A stretch of 60,717 bases of DNA from a virus, in the IMG/VR virus record IMGVR_UViG_3300030060_008344, positions 1-60,717 of that record, one strand, 5' to 3'. Positions 6,683 to 14,812 of the stretch are shown piece by piece; position 1 is the first letter of the stretch, and the number at the start of each line of letters is the position of its first letter. The translations under genes were made by a program, and so were the position numbers. Below the pieces are notes generated by a model that had not been told where the DNA came from, searched no databases, and was given only the letters and a program-made list of their open reading frames with translations.

Positions 6683-7714
6683 TTATCTCTTTGCTAACAT
6701 TCCACATTGGTTACCTTCTTCGTCTTCAAACATCTTTACTTGTACTCCAGAATTACCTAGTACTTTTGTTTTACCAGAAGAATAATCAACTCCATAAGTG
6801 TTTAAAGTATCAAATAAAGGCATGCCCATAAGTTTAATTTGACTTGCAGCTCCGTTTAATAAATTGTTTACATGTGGACACTGATGATTATATTTTTTAG
6901 GTAAAGTGTTTAGGTGTTTTTTATTTAAACCAACTCTATTAATATTTTTACCTACTCTCATATGAGGGTTTAGAAGCTCCTCTCCTTGGTAATATTCAAA
7001 ATACGTCTTAAAGTTTTCCATATAAATCTTATCATACGATGTAGCTATCAGATCAATTAATTTTTCTATAACTTTTGTATTACGAAGAACTTTAAAAGCT
7101 AAATTCTCTATGCTGAATTCACCTTCTCTTGCTAGACCTCTCTTTCTCATTTTTGAGATCTTATCTTTGAGCTTTTTAGCAACTTGATTTAATTTCTTTG
7201 CCTCTTCTCCTTTGACATTCTTAACCTCTTCTTCTAATATTTGTGTATCCTTAACAAATGTATTTGCTTTTTTATATACATCCTTTAAATCAACTGAAGG
7301 TGGGTCATATGTAGGCTTAGTTATCCACTCATCATCTTGAATCGAATATAATCCTGAAGCAGTATGAGGTTCATCCTTATCCTGAACATACATCTCTACG
7401 TCATGACCTCTAAAATTTATATTATGACGTTGATTCCATATAAATCTCTTTCCATCTAATGCATCTTTAACTAAGTCTTCATCATCATTGATATCTTTAT
7501 AGTCAATTAATACATGAACGTCTAAATCAGAAAAATCGTTATAGTTATAATTACTATTACTACCAGTTAAAGTAATATCATATACCTCTACATCGTTTAA
7601 ATCTAACTCATTTATAAAATCTGAAGTAATAGCTAATAATTTTTGTCTTATTTTTGGATCAAAGCTATCTTCAGACCAAAACTTTTCATTTAGAGTTTTG
7701 TTGTAGATCTTCAC
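6683..7714 (-). CDS. nucleotidyltransferase-fold protein in the neck operon
   Basis: A 343-residue protein. Residues ~45-75 contain LTGSNSNYNYNDFSDLDVHVLIDY, the GS-x(n)-SDLD-h-V core of the polymerase-beta-type nucleotidyltransferase fold, with the two metal-binding aspartates in SDLDVH; a third acidic residue may be in HDVEMYVQD near 105-112. The middle (about 155-215) is a charged, helical segment, and the C-terminal third is unrelated to anything I recognise. The start is GTG at 7714, five bases after TAAATA on the minus strand. It is followed directly by gp14. It might modify a protein or RNA, or use the fold structurally in the neck (the position of T4 gp13). Homologues with the same motif occur in other marine T4-like phages. 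Confidence 0.6.
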   Translation of the reverse strand: MKIYNKTLNEKFWSEDSFDPKIRQKLLAITSDFINELDLNDVEVYDITLTGSNSNYNYNDFSDLDVHVLIDYKDINDDEDLVKDALDGKRFIWNQRHNINFRGHDVEMYVQDKDEPHTASGLYSIQDDEWITKPTYDPPSVDLKDVYKKANTFVKDTQILEEEVKNVKGEEAKKLNQVAKKLKDKISKMRKRGLAREGEFSIENLAFKVLRNTKVIEKLIDLIATSYDKIYMENFKTYFEYYQGEELLNPHMRVGKNINRVGLNKKHLNTLPKKYNHQCPHVNNLLNGAASQIKLMGMPLFDTLNTYGVDYSSGKTKVLGNSGVQVKMFEDEEGNQCGMLAKR

Positions 7715-7719
7715 ACTTA

Positions 7720-7725
7720 TATTTA
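7720..7725 (-). promoter_or_regulatory. late promoter hexamer TAAATA, nucleotidyltransferase/gp14 operon
   Basis: TAAATA on the minus strand ends five bases before the GTG at 7714 and starts immediately downstream of a terminator stem, so it restarts transcription. Confidence 0.65.
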
Positions 7726-7727
7726 TT

Positions 7728-7762
7728 AAAAAAGCCCGTAGAGGACTACTCTACGAGCTTTT
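7728..7762 (-). terminator. intrinsic terminator after the acidic 339-aa gene
   Basis: The stem AAAAGC-x-CGTAGAG pairs with CTCTACG-x-GCTTTT around a five-base loop (14 pairs, one C/A mismatch). On the minus strand the stem is followed by a T run, so it ends the 7786-8805 transcript. The flanking A/T runs would also let it work on plus. It is the clearest terminator in the window. Confidence 0.8.
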
Positions 7763-7785
7763 AATTGTTAATATTTGAGTTTTTT

Positions 7786-8805
7786 TTATGCTCCTGGAAT
7801 TGATCCAAGCTTCGTATTTCCAACAGTATTTTTCTTACCCATGTCAACTTCATGCTTAAGAGTAGATCCAGCGTCAACGCCGTAACCTCCACCGTCTACA
7901 TCAGTTGCAGCTCCAGCAGATTTTAATTTACCTACTTTATTCTTACCACCATGTCCGTAATTGACATCATGCTTAAGAGTTGATCCAGCATCTACACCGT
8001 AACCACCTCCATCTTTCATTGCTGCTTCTTCATCCTCTTCAAACTGTGTATCAGTCACTTCTTCAACATCAACATCGATATCAACTTCAGTTTCCTGTTG
8101 TGCGATGGCTGTTTGTAAGATGTTACAAAGGGTTTGTGCTAATTCACCGGGAATGTTAACTGCGATGCTTTCAGGCACTTCATCAACCTCTACATCGGTC
8201 TCAATTCCTAAAGCTTCAATGTCTGTAATGTCTTCAGCATCTTCGCCAAAGTTTTCATTAACCATTACCTTATTATAAAGTTTATCAAATACGGAAGTCT
8301 TACTCATAAAATTATTTAGGCCATCTCGTGCAATTTTCTCGTGTTCTTCTAAAAATTCTTCATCTTCTTCATCATCTTTACCTTTTTTGCCCTTCTTTTT
8401 ATCTTTTAGAGCTTTTTCCATTGACTCATCAGTATCTCCATCTTCATCTACATCTGGATAATCTGGTCTTTTTTCTTCTTCATCTTCTTCAGGTCCAACG
8501 TTGCCTGTATAAGCTACTTGACCAAATGTTGGACCAGTAGGCTCAGGCTCATTACAATCACCTGGGTCATTACCATCACCATATGTATAACCTTTAATAT
8601 TATAGATGTTATCTTTTTTGTCTTTTTCAGACATTTTTGTAATATCAACTAATGGTGGTCTAAATCCACCCTTTTCTTCAGGTCCACCTTGAATTAATGG
8701 TGCTTCACCTGTTGTACCTGGAGGTACATCTTCGCTAACAATTACTTTATTAAACACATCTTTATATGCTTCTCCTAATGACATGAAGTCTTTACTTTTT
8801 GACAT
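7786..8805 (-). CDS. acidic protein with C-terminal repeats, possible head-associated protein (339 aa)
   Basis: A very acidic, low-complexity protein. The N-terminus has SLGEAYKDVFNKVIVSED, and residues ~165-180 have the related SVFDKLYNKVMVNENF, an internal duplication. A middle stretch (about 105-155) is Glu/Asp/Lys-rich and likely disordered. The C-terminus holds two copies of GGGYGVDAGSTLKH separated by about 35 residues. LGE|AY near the N-terminus matches the T4 prohead protease consensus (L/I-x-E before A/G/S), which would fit a scaffold or internal head protein; that is inference. It lies next to the neck operon, has its own late promoter, and is followed by a strong terminator. No family is recognised. 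Confidence 0.6.
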   Translation of the reverse strand: MSKSKDFMSLGEAYKDVFNKVIVSEDVPPGTTGEAPLIQGGPEEKGGFRPPLVDITKMSEKDKKDNIYNIKGYTYGDGNDPGDCNEPEPTGPTFGQVAYTGNVGPEEDEEEKRPDYPDVDEDGDTDESMEKALKDKKKGKKGKDDEEDEEFLEEHEKIARDGLNNFMSKTSVFDKLYNKVMVNENFGEDAEDITDIEALGIETDVEVDEVPESIAVNIPGELAQTLCNILQTAIAQQETEVDIDVDVEEVTDTQFEEDEEAAMKDGGGYGVDAGSTLKHDVNYGHGGKNKVGKLKSAGAATDVDGGGYGVDAGSTLKHEVDMGKKNTVGNTKLGSIPGA

Positions 8806-8810
8806 GTAAT

Positions 8811-8832
8811 TATTTATGCTCCTTATTAAATA
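8811..8832. promoter_or_regulatory. divergent late promoters, acidic protein / terminase
   Basis: TAAATA on minus (8811-8816) and on plus (8827-8832) are ten bases apart; each ends exactly five bases before its start (ATG at 8805, GTG at 8838). Between the start codons there are 32 bases, the same as at 52368-52399. Confidence 0.7.
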
Positions 8833-8837
8833 TTTCT

Positions 8838-10574
8838 GTGCCTGCTAAAGATAATATGTTCTATATGGGTAATAAAAACTTACCCAATGTAAATTGGAAG
8901 GGTGAATATACTAAAGAACAAGTAAGAGACCTTAAAAAAGCTAGTAGTAATATACTTTATTTTGCTGAAAACTTTTTTCATATTGTTAACCTTGATAGAG
9001 GTAAAGAAAAAATAGCTCTATATAAACCTCAAAAACGTGCATTACGAAAGATGAGAGACAATCGATTCTTTTGCTTATTAGCTTCTAGACAGATTGGTAA
9101 GTCTACAATGATGACAATCTATATCTTATGGCAAGCATGCTTTAATGATGATCAGCGTATATTATTAGTAGCAAACAAAGAAGCAACAGCTATTGAGATA
9201 TTTCAAAGGGTAAGAATGGCATATGAAGAGTTACCAAACTGGCTAAAGCCTCCTGTTAAAGAATATGCTAAGACGTCTATGACATTAGAGAATGGAAGTA
9301 GGATAGGTATTACAACTACTACCGGTACTGCTGCTCGTGGTCAGTCTGTTAACTGTCTAGTTATTGATGAGATGGCATTTATTGAGTCTCATTTAGTAGA
9401 AGAGTTTTGGAAATCTGTCTTTCCTATTATTACTTCTTCAAAAAAATCTAAAGTGTTTGTATGCTCAACGTCTAATGGTACAGATAATCTTTTCTATAAA
9501 TTATATAGCGGTGCAGTTGACGGTGATAATGGATGGGCACATGATAAAATTAAATGGAATGAAATACCTGGTAGAGATGAAGCTTGGGCTCAAGCTACTA
9601 AAACAGCGATTGGTTCAGCTGATGCATGGTTACAAGAGTTTGAATGTGAGTTTATTCATTCAGGAGAATCAACTCTAGATGATGAATTATTCGAAGAAAT
9701 GATGTCAAAAGTTTCTGAGCCTAAAATAATTTTAGATGATGGACATTATAAGATATGGGAGGAACCAGATGATAGCAGGGTTTATGTTGCAGGGGTAGAT
9801 ATATCAGAAGGTGTTGGTGTAGATTCTTCAGTCATTCAAATTTTAGATATAACCGATATTAAAGATATTAAACAAGTAGCCATCTATAGAAACAATAAGA
9901 TCCCGCCTTTAGAGTTTACTAATAGATTACACAAGATTTTACGTAACTGGGGGTCTCCCTTGGCTCTCATAGAGAGAAACAATTGTGGCGCACAGGTAGT
10001 GGATAGGCTGTCAGAAGATTTAAACTACGACAAAATAGTTTCATATGGTAATAAAAACGCTCATCGAAGAAATGTTATGAGGGGTATGATAGCTCATACA
10101 AATACAAAGTATAAAGGTGTTCTTAATATGAGATACTTTATGAATGAAGTTAGAGTGGTAACTGTAAGAGAAGAAGATACGGTAACTGAGCTAAGAAACT
10201 TTGTAAGATATCCAAACGGTACATGGAAAGCTAGAGGAGGCTTTCATGATGATAGAGTTATGGCTATGCTTTATGCTTTGTTTATATTGGAAAAAGAAAT
10301 AACAGAGAGGTTTTTTGAGATAGTAGAAGTAGATGATATGGGTAAGCCTTGCGTTATTGAACCTATGGATTTTGGTGTTCAGTACTTCGAAGATCCTACT
10401 TCAATATATCTAGATGAAGAAATAGTTGGAGGTAATAACAACAATGTATCGGCTATAGTATTTGGTATGGGTGAAGAGAGTGAGGATGAGATGGATGATT
10501 TGAAAGCAATGGGCTTTACTATGTTAGGAGAAGCACCTCCTAATAACTGGCAGGCAGGTATATCAAAGGAATAA
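8838..10574 (+). CDS. gp17: terminase large subunit gp17 (packaging ATPase/nuclease)
   Basis: The DNA-packaging motor subunit. With the start chosen here it has 578 residues. The ATPase domain shows Walker A SRQIGKST (83-90), Walker B CLVIDE (173-178) and the coupling motif STSNG (210-214). The C-terminal RNase H-like nuclease has D321 in VAGVDISEG, E379 in LALIERNN and D471-D472 in GFHDDRVMAM. T4 gp17 is 610 residues, so length fits. The frame is open to an ATG at 8799, but that ATG lies inside the opposing gene's start. GTG at 8838 sits five bases after TAAATA, the same spacing as in its neighbours, and removes a cysteine-rich N-terminus that looks unnatural. The small terminase candidate is far away on the minus strand at 23125-23565. 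Confidence 0.93.
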   Translation: MPAKDNMFYMGNKNLPNVNWKGEYTKEQVRDLKKASSNILYFAENFFHIVNLDRGKEKIALYKPQKRALRKMRDNRFFCLLASRQIGKSTMMTIYILWQACFNDDQRILLVANKEATAIEIFQRVRMAYEELPNWLKPPVKEYAKTSMTLENGSRIGITTTTGTAARGQSVNCLVIDEMAFIESHLVEEFWKSVFPIITSSKKSKVFVCSTSNGTDNLFYKLYSGAVDGDNGWAHDKIKWNEIPGRDEAWAQATKTAIGSADAWLQEFECEFIHSGESTLDDELFEEMMSKVSEPKIILDDGHYKIWEEPDDSRVYVAGVDISEGVGVDSSVIQILDITDIKDIKQVAIYRNNKIPPLEFTNRLHKILRNWGSPLALIERNNCGAQVVDRLSEDLNYDKIVSYGNKNAHRRNVMRGMIAHTNTKYKGVLNMRYFMNEVRVVTVREEDTVTELRNFVRYPNGTWKARGGFHDDRVMAMLYALFILEKEITERFFEIVEVDDMGKPCVIEPMDFGVQYFEDPTSIYLDEEIVGGNNNNVSAIVFGMGEESEDEMDDLKAMGFTMLGEAPPNNWQAGISKE

Positions 10575-10577
10575 ATA
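10572..10577 (+). promoter_or_regulatory. late promoter hexamer TAAATA, tube-like gene
   Basis: TAAATA overlaps the TAA stop of the terminase gene and ends six bases before the ATG at 10584. Confidence 0.6.
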
Positions 10578-10583
10578 TATTAT

Positions 10584-11165
10584 ATGGCTAGAAACACTAT
10601 GCAGCAGTCTATGCTGAACAAATCAAGAGCTGATAAGTTTTTATTAGTTTTTGATGTACCGCCTATACTAAAAGAATTTAGTAAAAAATTTAATCAAACT
10701 AACGATTCTATTATACCAGACTCAGTTCAATTTTCTATATTTGGGGCAGCTGTACCAGAAATCACTGTACCTGCAGTAGATAATAGATATGCAGGGAGTA
10801 CCTTGTATGTATCTTCTCATTCGAAAAATCCTTACCCTCCTGTTTCAATAGGATTTAAAATTGATAATGAGTATAAAAACTACTGGACAATGTATTCATG
10901 GTTAAATTTATTACATGATCAATACGAAGGACGTTATAATGTAAGAGAGATTAACGAAAATCAGCCAGATTTTCAAGATTATCAGACTGATTTAACGATT
11001 TATGGTAAGGATGAATTTAATAACAATCGTATAAAATTTACATATACTAAAGCATTTCCTACTACAGTTGAAGCAGTAAATTACAGTTATACTGATGCAG
11101 ATGAAATTACTTCAGGATTTACATTTGTTTACTCACAATTACATACAGAAGTTATCAGTTTTTGA
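10584..11165 (+). CDS. tail tube-like protein, paralogue 1 (gp19/gp54 fold)
   Basis: A 193-residue protein lying between terminase and sheath. Its C-terminal half (KFTYTKAFPTTVEAVNYSYT, then ITSGFTFVYSQLH) follows the pattern of gp19-type tube proteins, where 'xFPTxVxxxxYxxxxxE..xFxVxFxYxxxE' forms the last beta-strands. The N-terminal part has DKFLLVFDVPPIL and VPEITVPAVDNRYAG, again the tube pattern (strand, then loop before a beta-barrel). It is one of three tube-like genes around the sheath gene. It may be a tube initiator or completion protein (gp54- or gp3-like position) rather than the main tube. The late promoter overlaps the terminase stop. Confidence 0.55.
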   Translation: MARNTMQQSMLNKSRADKFLLVFDVPPILKEFSKKFNQTNDSIIPDSVQFSIFGAAVPEITVPAVDNRYAGSTLYVSSHSKNPYPPVSIGFKIDNEYKNYWTMYSWLNLLHDQYEGRYNVREINENQPDFQDYQTDLTIYGKDEFNNNRIKFTYTKAFPTTVEAVNYSYTDADEITSGFTFVYSQLHTEVISF

Positions 11166-11186
11166 AATTATTAACCTGAATTAGGA

Positions 11187-11192
11187 TAAATA
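11187..11192 (+). promoter_or_regulatory. late promoter hexamer TAAATA, tail sheath
   Basis: TAAATA ends five bases before the ATG at 11198. Confidence 0.7.
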
Positions 11193-11197
11193 ATTTT

Positions 11198-13564
11198 ATG
11201 GCACAGCGTACAATAAACTCTCCTGGAGTAGAAATAAGAGAATCAGATCTTTCCTTTACAGCACCTGCAGCCGCCGGAACTAGCGTCTACGTTACCGGCT
11301 TTGCTCAGCAGGGTCCTCTCGATGAAGTCTTGTTAGTTAGCACTAAGCAAGAATTAACTCAAATATTTGGGCCCCCTACAAATGCTGCAGAGAAATATTT
11401 TCATTACACAATAAGTGAGCTTTTAAATTCACCAGCAACAGTTTATGCAGGAAGATTGCCATATGGTGCCGGAAATGGAGATGGATTTGGATCAAAGTAT
11501 TCAGCGTTAGTATATCCAGTATCTGGATTTAATAAAAGTGGTGATAGAACTAACACCTTGAGTAGTGTTACATCAGGGGCTTTTGTTATTGGAGCTCCTT
11601 GTCATGTTGAACTAACAGAAGCACAATATCTGTCCGCTCTTGACGGTTCATCTATTATCTGGGCTAATTCTTCTACTGATACTTCGAACATCAATGCTCA
11701 ATATCTTGGTAATGGAGGAATTGTTATTTTAAATAAAACTCAATTAGCTAATAATAATGGTTTTGAAGGTACATATGTAGGTATTGCTGGTATACAACAG
11801 CTTAACCCTGCTACTAATTTTGATGTTATATCTGGTGTCAAGGCTGTAAATGCTGAGGGCGCCGAAGTCTCTAATGGCACCGGTGGTCAAACATTACCCA
11901 CAGCAATGGTAGATGTTCCTACTAAATCATTGACTTTTAGCTTAACATCTTCACCTACAGACGGTTCTAGTCAAAGTATATCGAGAGTTGTTGAGAACTT
12001 AACAGATTATGACTTAGAAGCAGGGTCGTTTAACGACTACTTAAACATTGGAGTATTTAAATTACGTAAATCAATTTATGCTAATGAAGCAACTAAATTA
12101 GATTATGTTTTAACTGATAATATTGTTGGTTCATTAAACTCTAATAGAGTTCAGCTTAATTCAAACGGCGGGGCTGATAAGACAGCGTTTTTAGGAAACG
12201 TAGGAGATAATTCACAAAACATTAAAGTTCTTGTTAATGATAATGTTTCTAGAAGACTATTAGGTGGTGATGGGTTATTAGATAATAAACCTACTGTAGC
12301 AATCGTTACTGCTGGAACAAAAAGTAGAACTACTACTAATACAGGTTTAAATTCTGGTGGTTTAGCTACAACAGCCGGTAAATTTGGAGCAAATTTCCTT
12401 GGGGCAAATAAAGCAACATTTGCTGATAAACTATTCCCATTAGGTCAATTTACTAATGAAACAGTTACTACTAAGATTTTAGGTGATATACCAACTAAGC
12501 TTGAAAGATCACTCGATAACATAAAGAACGATGAAATTTACAATATTGATGTGGTAGTTGAAGCTGGTCTAGGAACTATTCATGCAGTAGCAAGTGCTCA
12601 AACTACTAACCCATATTATTATGATGATGAAGATTATAGCACTAATGTAGCAACTGCTGTAAATGGTTTAAGAACTTCTGGTGATGTTGATGAAGCAACT
12701 TCAATAACATTACGAAATAACTACTCAACTATCTTTAATAAATTTGAAGCATTTGTAAAACCACCTTACGACGGAGGTGAAAGAGGAGATTGTATATTTG
12801 TTGCTGATCCTATAAGACAAATTCTTATTAAAGGAGCTAATACAAAGATCTTAGCAGATAAGACAAAGAATTTCCAAACTGATATTTACTGGCCAATCAG
12901 ACATCAGTTTGCAAATGAAAATACTTCTTATGCAGCAGTTTATGGTAACTGGATGTCTATAAATGATAGCTATGCAGGTAAACAATGCTGGGTTCCATCT
13001 TCTGGATATGCAGCAGCTGCAATGGCTAGAACAGATGCAGTGACATTCCCATGGTTTGCTCCTGCAGGATTTACAAGAGGCTTAATTTCATTCGCTAATG
13101 ATGCAGCGGTTAATCCTAATCAGAAGCAGAGAGATGAGCTTTATAAAGCTAACATTAATCCAATAGCTCAATTCCCAGGATCTGGAATAGTAATATTCGG
13201 GCAGAAGACCTTACAGAAGAAGCCAAGTGCATTCGATAGAATTAACGTTAGAAGGTTATTCTTATCACTTGAAAGACCTACTAAGCAGCTAGCTCGTCAG
13301 TTTGTATTTGAGCAGAACTCAGAGTTTACTAGAACAAGATTAGTTAATGCTTTAACTCCTCTGTTTGAAAGAGCTAAGAATAACGAAGGATTATATGATT
13401 ACTTGATTGTATGTGACGAGAGAAACAATACACCATCAGTAATAGATGCAAATGAGTTAGTTGTAGACATCTACATTAAACCTACTAGAACAGCAGAGTT
13501 TATATTAGTTAACTTCTACGCTACAAGAACAGATGCTAATTTCCAAGAGTTAATTGGCGGTTAA
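11198..13564 (+). CDS. gp18: tail sheath protein gp18
   Basis: A 788-residue contractile sheath subunit (T4 gp18 is 659). The N-terminus (TINSPGVEIRESDLSFTAPA) has the SPGV-x-E/I-x-E signature of sheath proteins, followed by TSVYVTGFAQQGPLDEVLLV and FGPPTNAAEKYFHYTISELL. The C-terminal domain includes KKPSAFDRINVRRLFLSLER and YDYLIVCDERNNTPSVID, then DIYIKPTRTAEFILVNFYAT, the most conserved part of the family. The extra length lies in the middle, surface-exposed domain (about 100-520). The protein polymerises around the tube and contracts on infection. It is followed by the tube gene, the usual order. Confidence 0.96.
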   Translation: MAQRTINSPGVEIRESDLSFTAPAAAGTSVYVTGFAQQGPLDEVLLVSTKQELTQIFGPPTNAAEKYFHYTISELLNSPATVYAGRLPYGAGNGDGFGSKYSALVYPVSGFNKSGDRTNTLSSVTSGAFVIGAPCHVELTEAQYLSALDGSSIIWANSSTDTSNINAQYLGNGGIVILNKTQLANNNGFEGTYVGIAGIQQLNPATNFDVISGVKAVNAEGAEVSNGTGGQTLPTAMVDVPTKSLTFSLTSSPTDGSSQSISRVVENLTDYDLEAGSFNDYLNIGVFKLRKSIYANEATKLDYVLTDNIVGSLNSNRVQLNSNGGADKTAFLGNVGDNSQNIKVLVNDNVSRRLLGGDGLLDNKPTVAIVTAGTKSRTTTNTGLNSGGLATTAGKFGANFLGANKATFADKLFPLGQFTNETVTTKILGDIPTKLERSLDNIKNDEIYNIDVVVEAGLGTIHAVASAQTTNPYYYDDEDYSTNVATAVNGLRTSGDVDEATSITLRNNYSTIFNKFEAFVKPPYDGGERGDCIFVADPIRQILIKGANTKILADKTKNFQTDIYWPIRHQFANENTSYAAVYGNWMSINDSYAGKQCWVPSSGYAAAAMARTDAVTFPWFAPAGFTRGLISFANDAAVNPNQKQRDELYKANINPIAQFPGSGIVIFGQKTLQKKPSAFDRINVRRLFLSLERPTKQLARQFVFEQNSEFTRTRLVNALTPLFERAKNNEGLYDYLIVCDERNNTPSVIDANELVVDIYIKPTRTAEFILVNFYATRTDANFQELIGG

Positions 13565-13577
13565 TAGAAAAATTTAC

Positions 13578-13583
13578 TAAATA
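13578..13583 (+). promoter_or_regulatory. late promoter hexamer TAAATA, tail tube
   Basis: TAAATA ends five bases before the ATG at 13589. Confidence 0.65.
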
Positions 13584-13588
13584 TTATT

Positions 13589-14131
13589 ATGGCAACAACA
13601 ATTCAAAACTTCTTTACCAAAGCAGCAGAAAATCAATTTTCGAGAGATTTTCTTTTTCGAGTTAGAAACATTTCACTGACAGGAGGAATTGACTTTGTAG
13701 GTGATAATGATTTAGTATATGCTAAAACAGCAACCCTACCAGGAAGAAACATTGATGATAAAGTAGTAAATTACTTTGGTCAAGAGTTTCATGTTCCAGG
13801 TAGAGCTACTTATCCAACAGGTGGAGGGTATACTATTTCTTTTTACCATGATGAAGATTGTTTATTAAGAACAAAGTTTGAAGCAGCTTCAAGGTTAGTT
13901 TTTAATAATGAAACCTCTGTAGGAGAATATGGAATGCCAGGTACTGAGTCAGTTATAAATTTAGTTCAAGTTGATAAGTCACTTAATGATGTTAGAAATA
14001 TTGAGCTTGTAGGTGCTTCAATTAGAAACATTGGAGACGTAAGTTATGATATAGCTGATGGTACTGGCGATGTTCTAAGCTTTGATGTTACTTTTGCTTA
14101 CCACTTCTATAAAGACTTTGCTATAGCATAA
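13589..14131 (+). CDS. gp19: tail tube protein gp19
   Basis: A 180-residue protein directly after the sheath gene, close in length to T4 gp19 (163). It has FSRDFLFRVRNI, then VYAKTATLPGRNIDDKVVNYFG and FHVPGRATYPTGGGYTISFYHDED, which follow the tube pattern (strand, 'xxATLPG' loop, 'G..ty..tftv.f..De'). The C-terminus (ISYDIADGTGDVLSFDVTFA-like) gives the last strands. Stacked hexamers form the inner tube through which DNA passes. This is the best candidate for the main tube among the three tube-like genes because of its length and its place after gp18. Confidence 0.82.
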   Translation: MATTIQNFFTKAAENQFSRDFLFRVRNISLTGGIDFVGDNDLVYAKTATLPGRNIDDKVVNYFGQEFHVPGRATYPTGGGYTISFYHDEDCLLRTKFEAASRLVFNNETSVGEYGMPGTESVINLVQVDKSLNDVRNIELVGASIRNIGDVSYDIADGTGDVLSFDVTFAYHFYKDFAIA

Positions 14132-14144
14132 GTACTTTCGCGAT

Positions 14145-14150
14145 TAAATA
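14145..14150 (+). promoter_or_regulatory. late promoter hexamer TAAATA, tube-like paralogue 3
   Basis: TAAATA ends six bases before the ATG at 14157. Confidence 0.65.
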
Positions 14151-14156
14151 TTATTA

Positions 14157-14801
14157 ATGGCGTTCGAGCAATATGACTTCTTAGATGGGTATAGCTATAG
14201 TGAAAGGTTCTTTCTTTCACATCCATTTCTTTGGAAGGTAAATTTTAATTATAATAATGATTTAATACCTCAAATAAATATCTCTGCTAGAAAATCCTAT
14301 TCATCTGAAAATAGTTGGAGAGCTGTAACTGAGCCTAGGTTATTTGAAAGAAATGGAAATATGTTAGTTGCACGAGAGGTAACAGTTCCTAATGAAAACT
14401 CTCAATTCGATATAGCTGGCGCGCAAAACACAGGAGGTTTTTTACCAGGCTACGCTCTTAATAAACGTGTAGATTTTTTATCTAAAAATTTAGCTATAAA
14501 CTTTTTTGATACACAAGATGATATAGAGCATTCATTTTTTAGACCATGGATGATAGCAATAGGTAATGATGGGCTATTAGAGAGAAAATTAATATGCCCC
14601 GATATTACTCTGCGTCAATATAATAATAGAATGGAATTAAGGAAGGGCTATATATTTGAACAGGTGTTTCCCACAAATGTAGAAGGTTATAATTTAACTT
14701 ATAACGATGAAGAGTTTAAACAGAAGTCTGTTACTTTTGCATTTCGTAATTATAGACCTCTTCCGACCAACGATCCGGGTTTACCTTTTCTAGGTCTTTA
14801 A
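14157..14801 (+). CDS. tail tube-like protein, paralogue 3 (gp54/gp19 fold)
   Basis: A 214-residue protein following gp19. The C-terminal half has EQVFPTNVEGYNLTYNDEEF and KSVTFAFRNYRPL, nearly the same strand pattern as in the gene at 10584 (FPTTVEAVNYSYTDADE). The N-terminal half has FLWKVNFNYNNDLIPQIN and a long insertion rich in aromatic residues. In T4 the baseplate-tube junction protein gp54 shares the tube fold with gp19, so this is a reasonable candidate for a tube-initiator. It could also be a tail terminator. Confidence 0.5.
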   Translation: MAFEQYDFLDGYSYSERFFLSHPFLWKVNFNYNNDLIPQINISARKSYSSENSWRAVTEPRLFERNGNMLVAREVTVPNENSQFDIAGAQNTGGFLPGYALNKRVDFLSKNLAINFFDTQDDIEHSFFRPWMIAIGNDGLLERKLICPDITLRQYNNRMELRKGYIFEQVFPTNVEGYNLTYNDEEFKQKSVTFAFRNYRPLPTNDPGLPFLGL

Positions 14802-14812
14802 CTATATAATAT

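Noticed and set aside
8799-8837. Terminase start at ATG 8799
   Set aside because: It would run through the late promoter and the start of the opposing gene. GTG 8838 has the standard five-base spacing from TAAATA.
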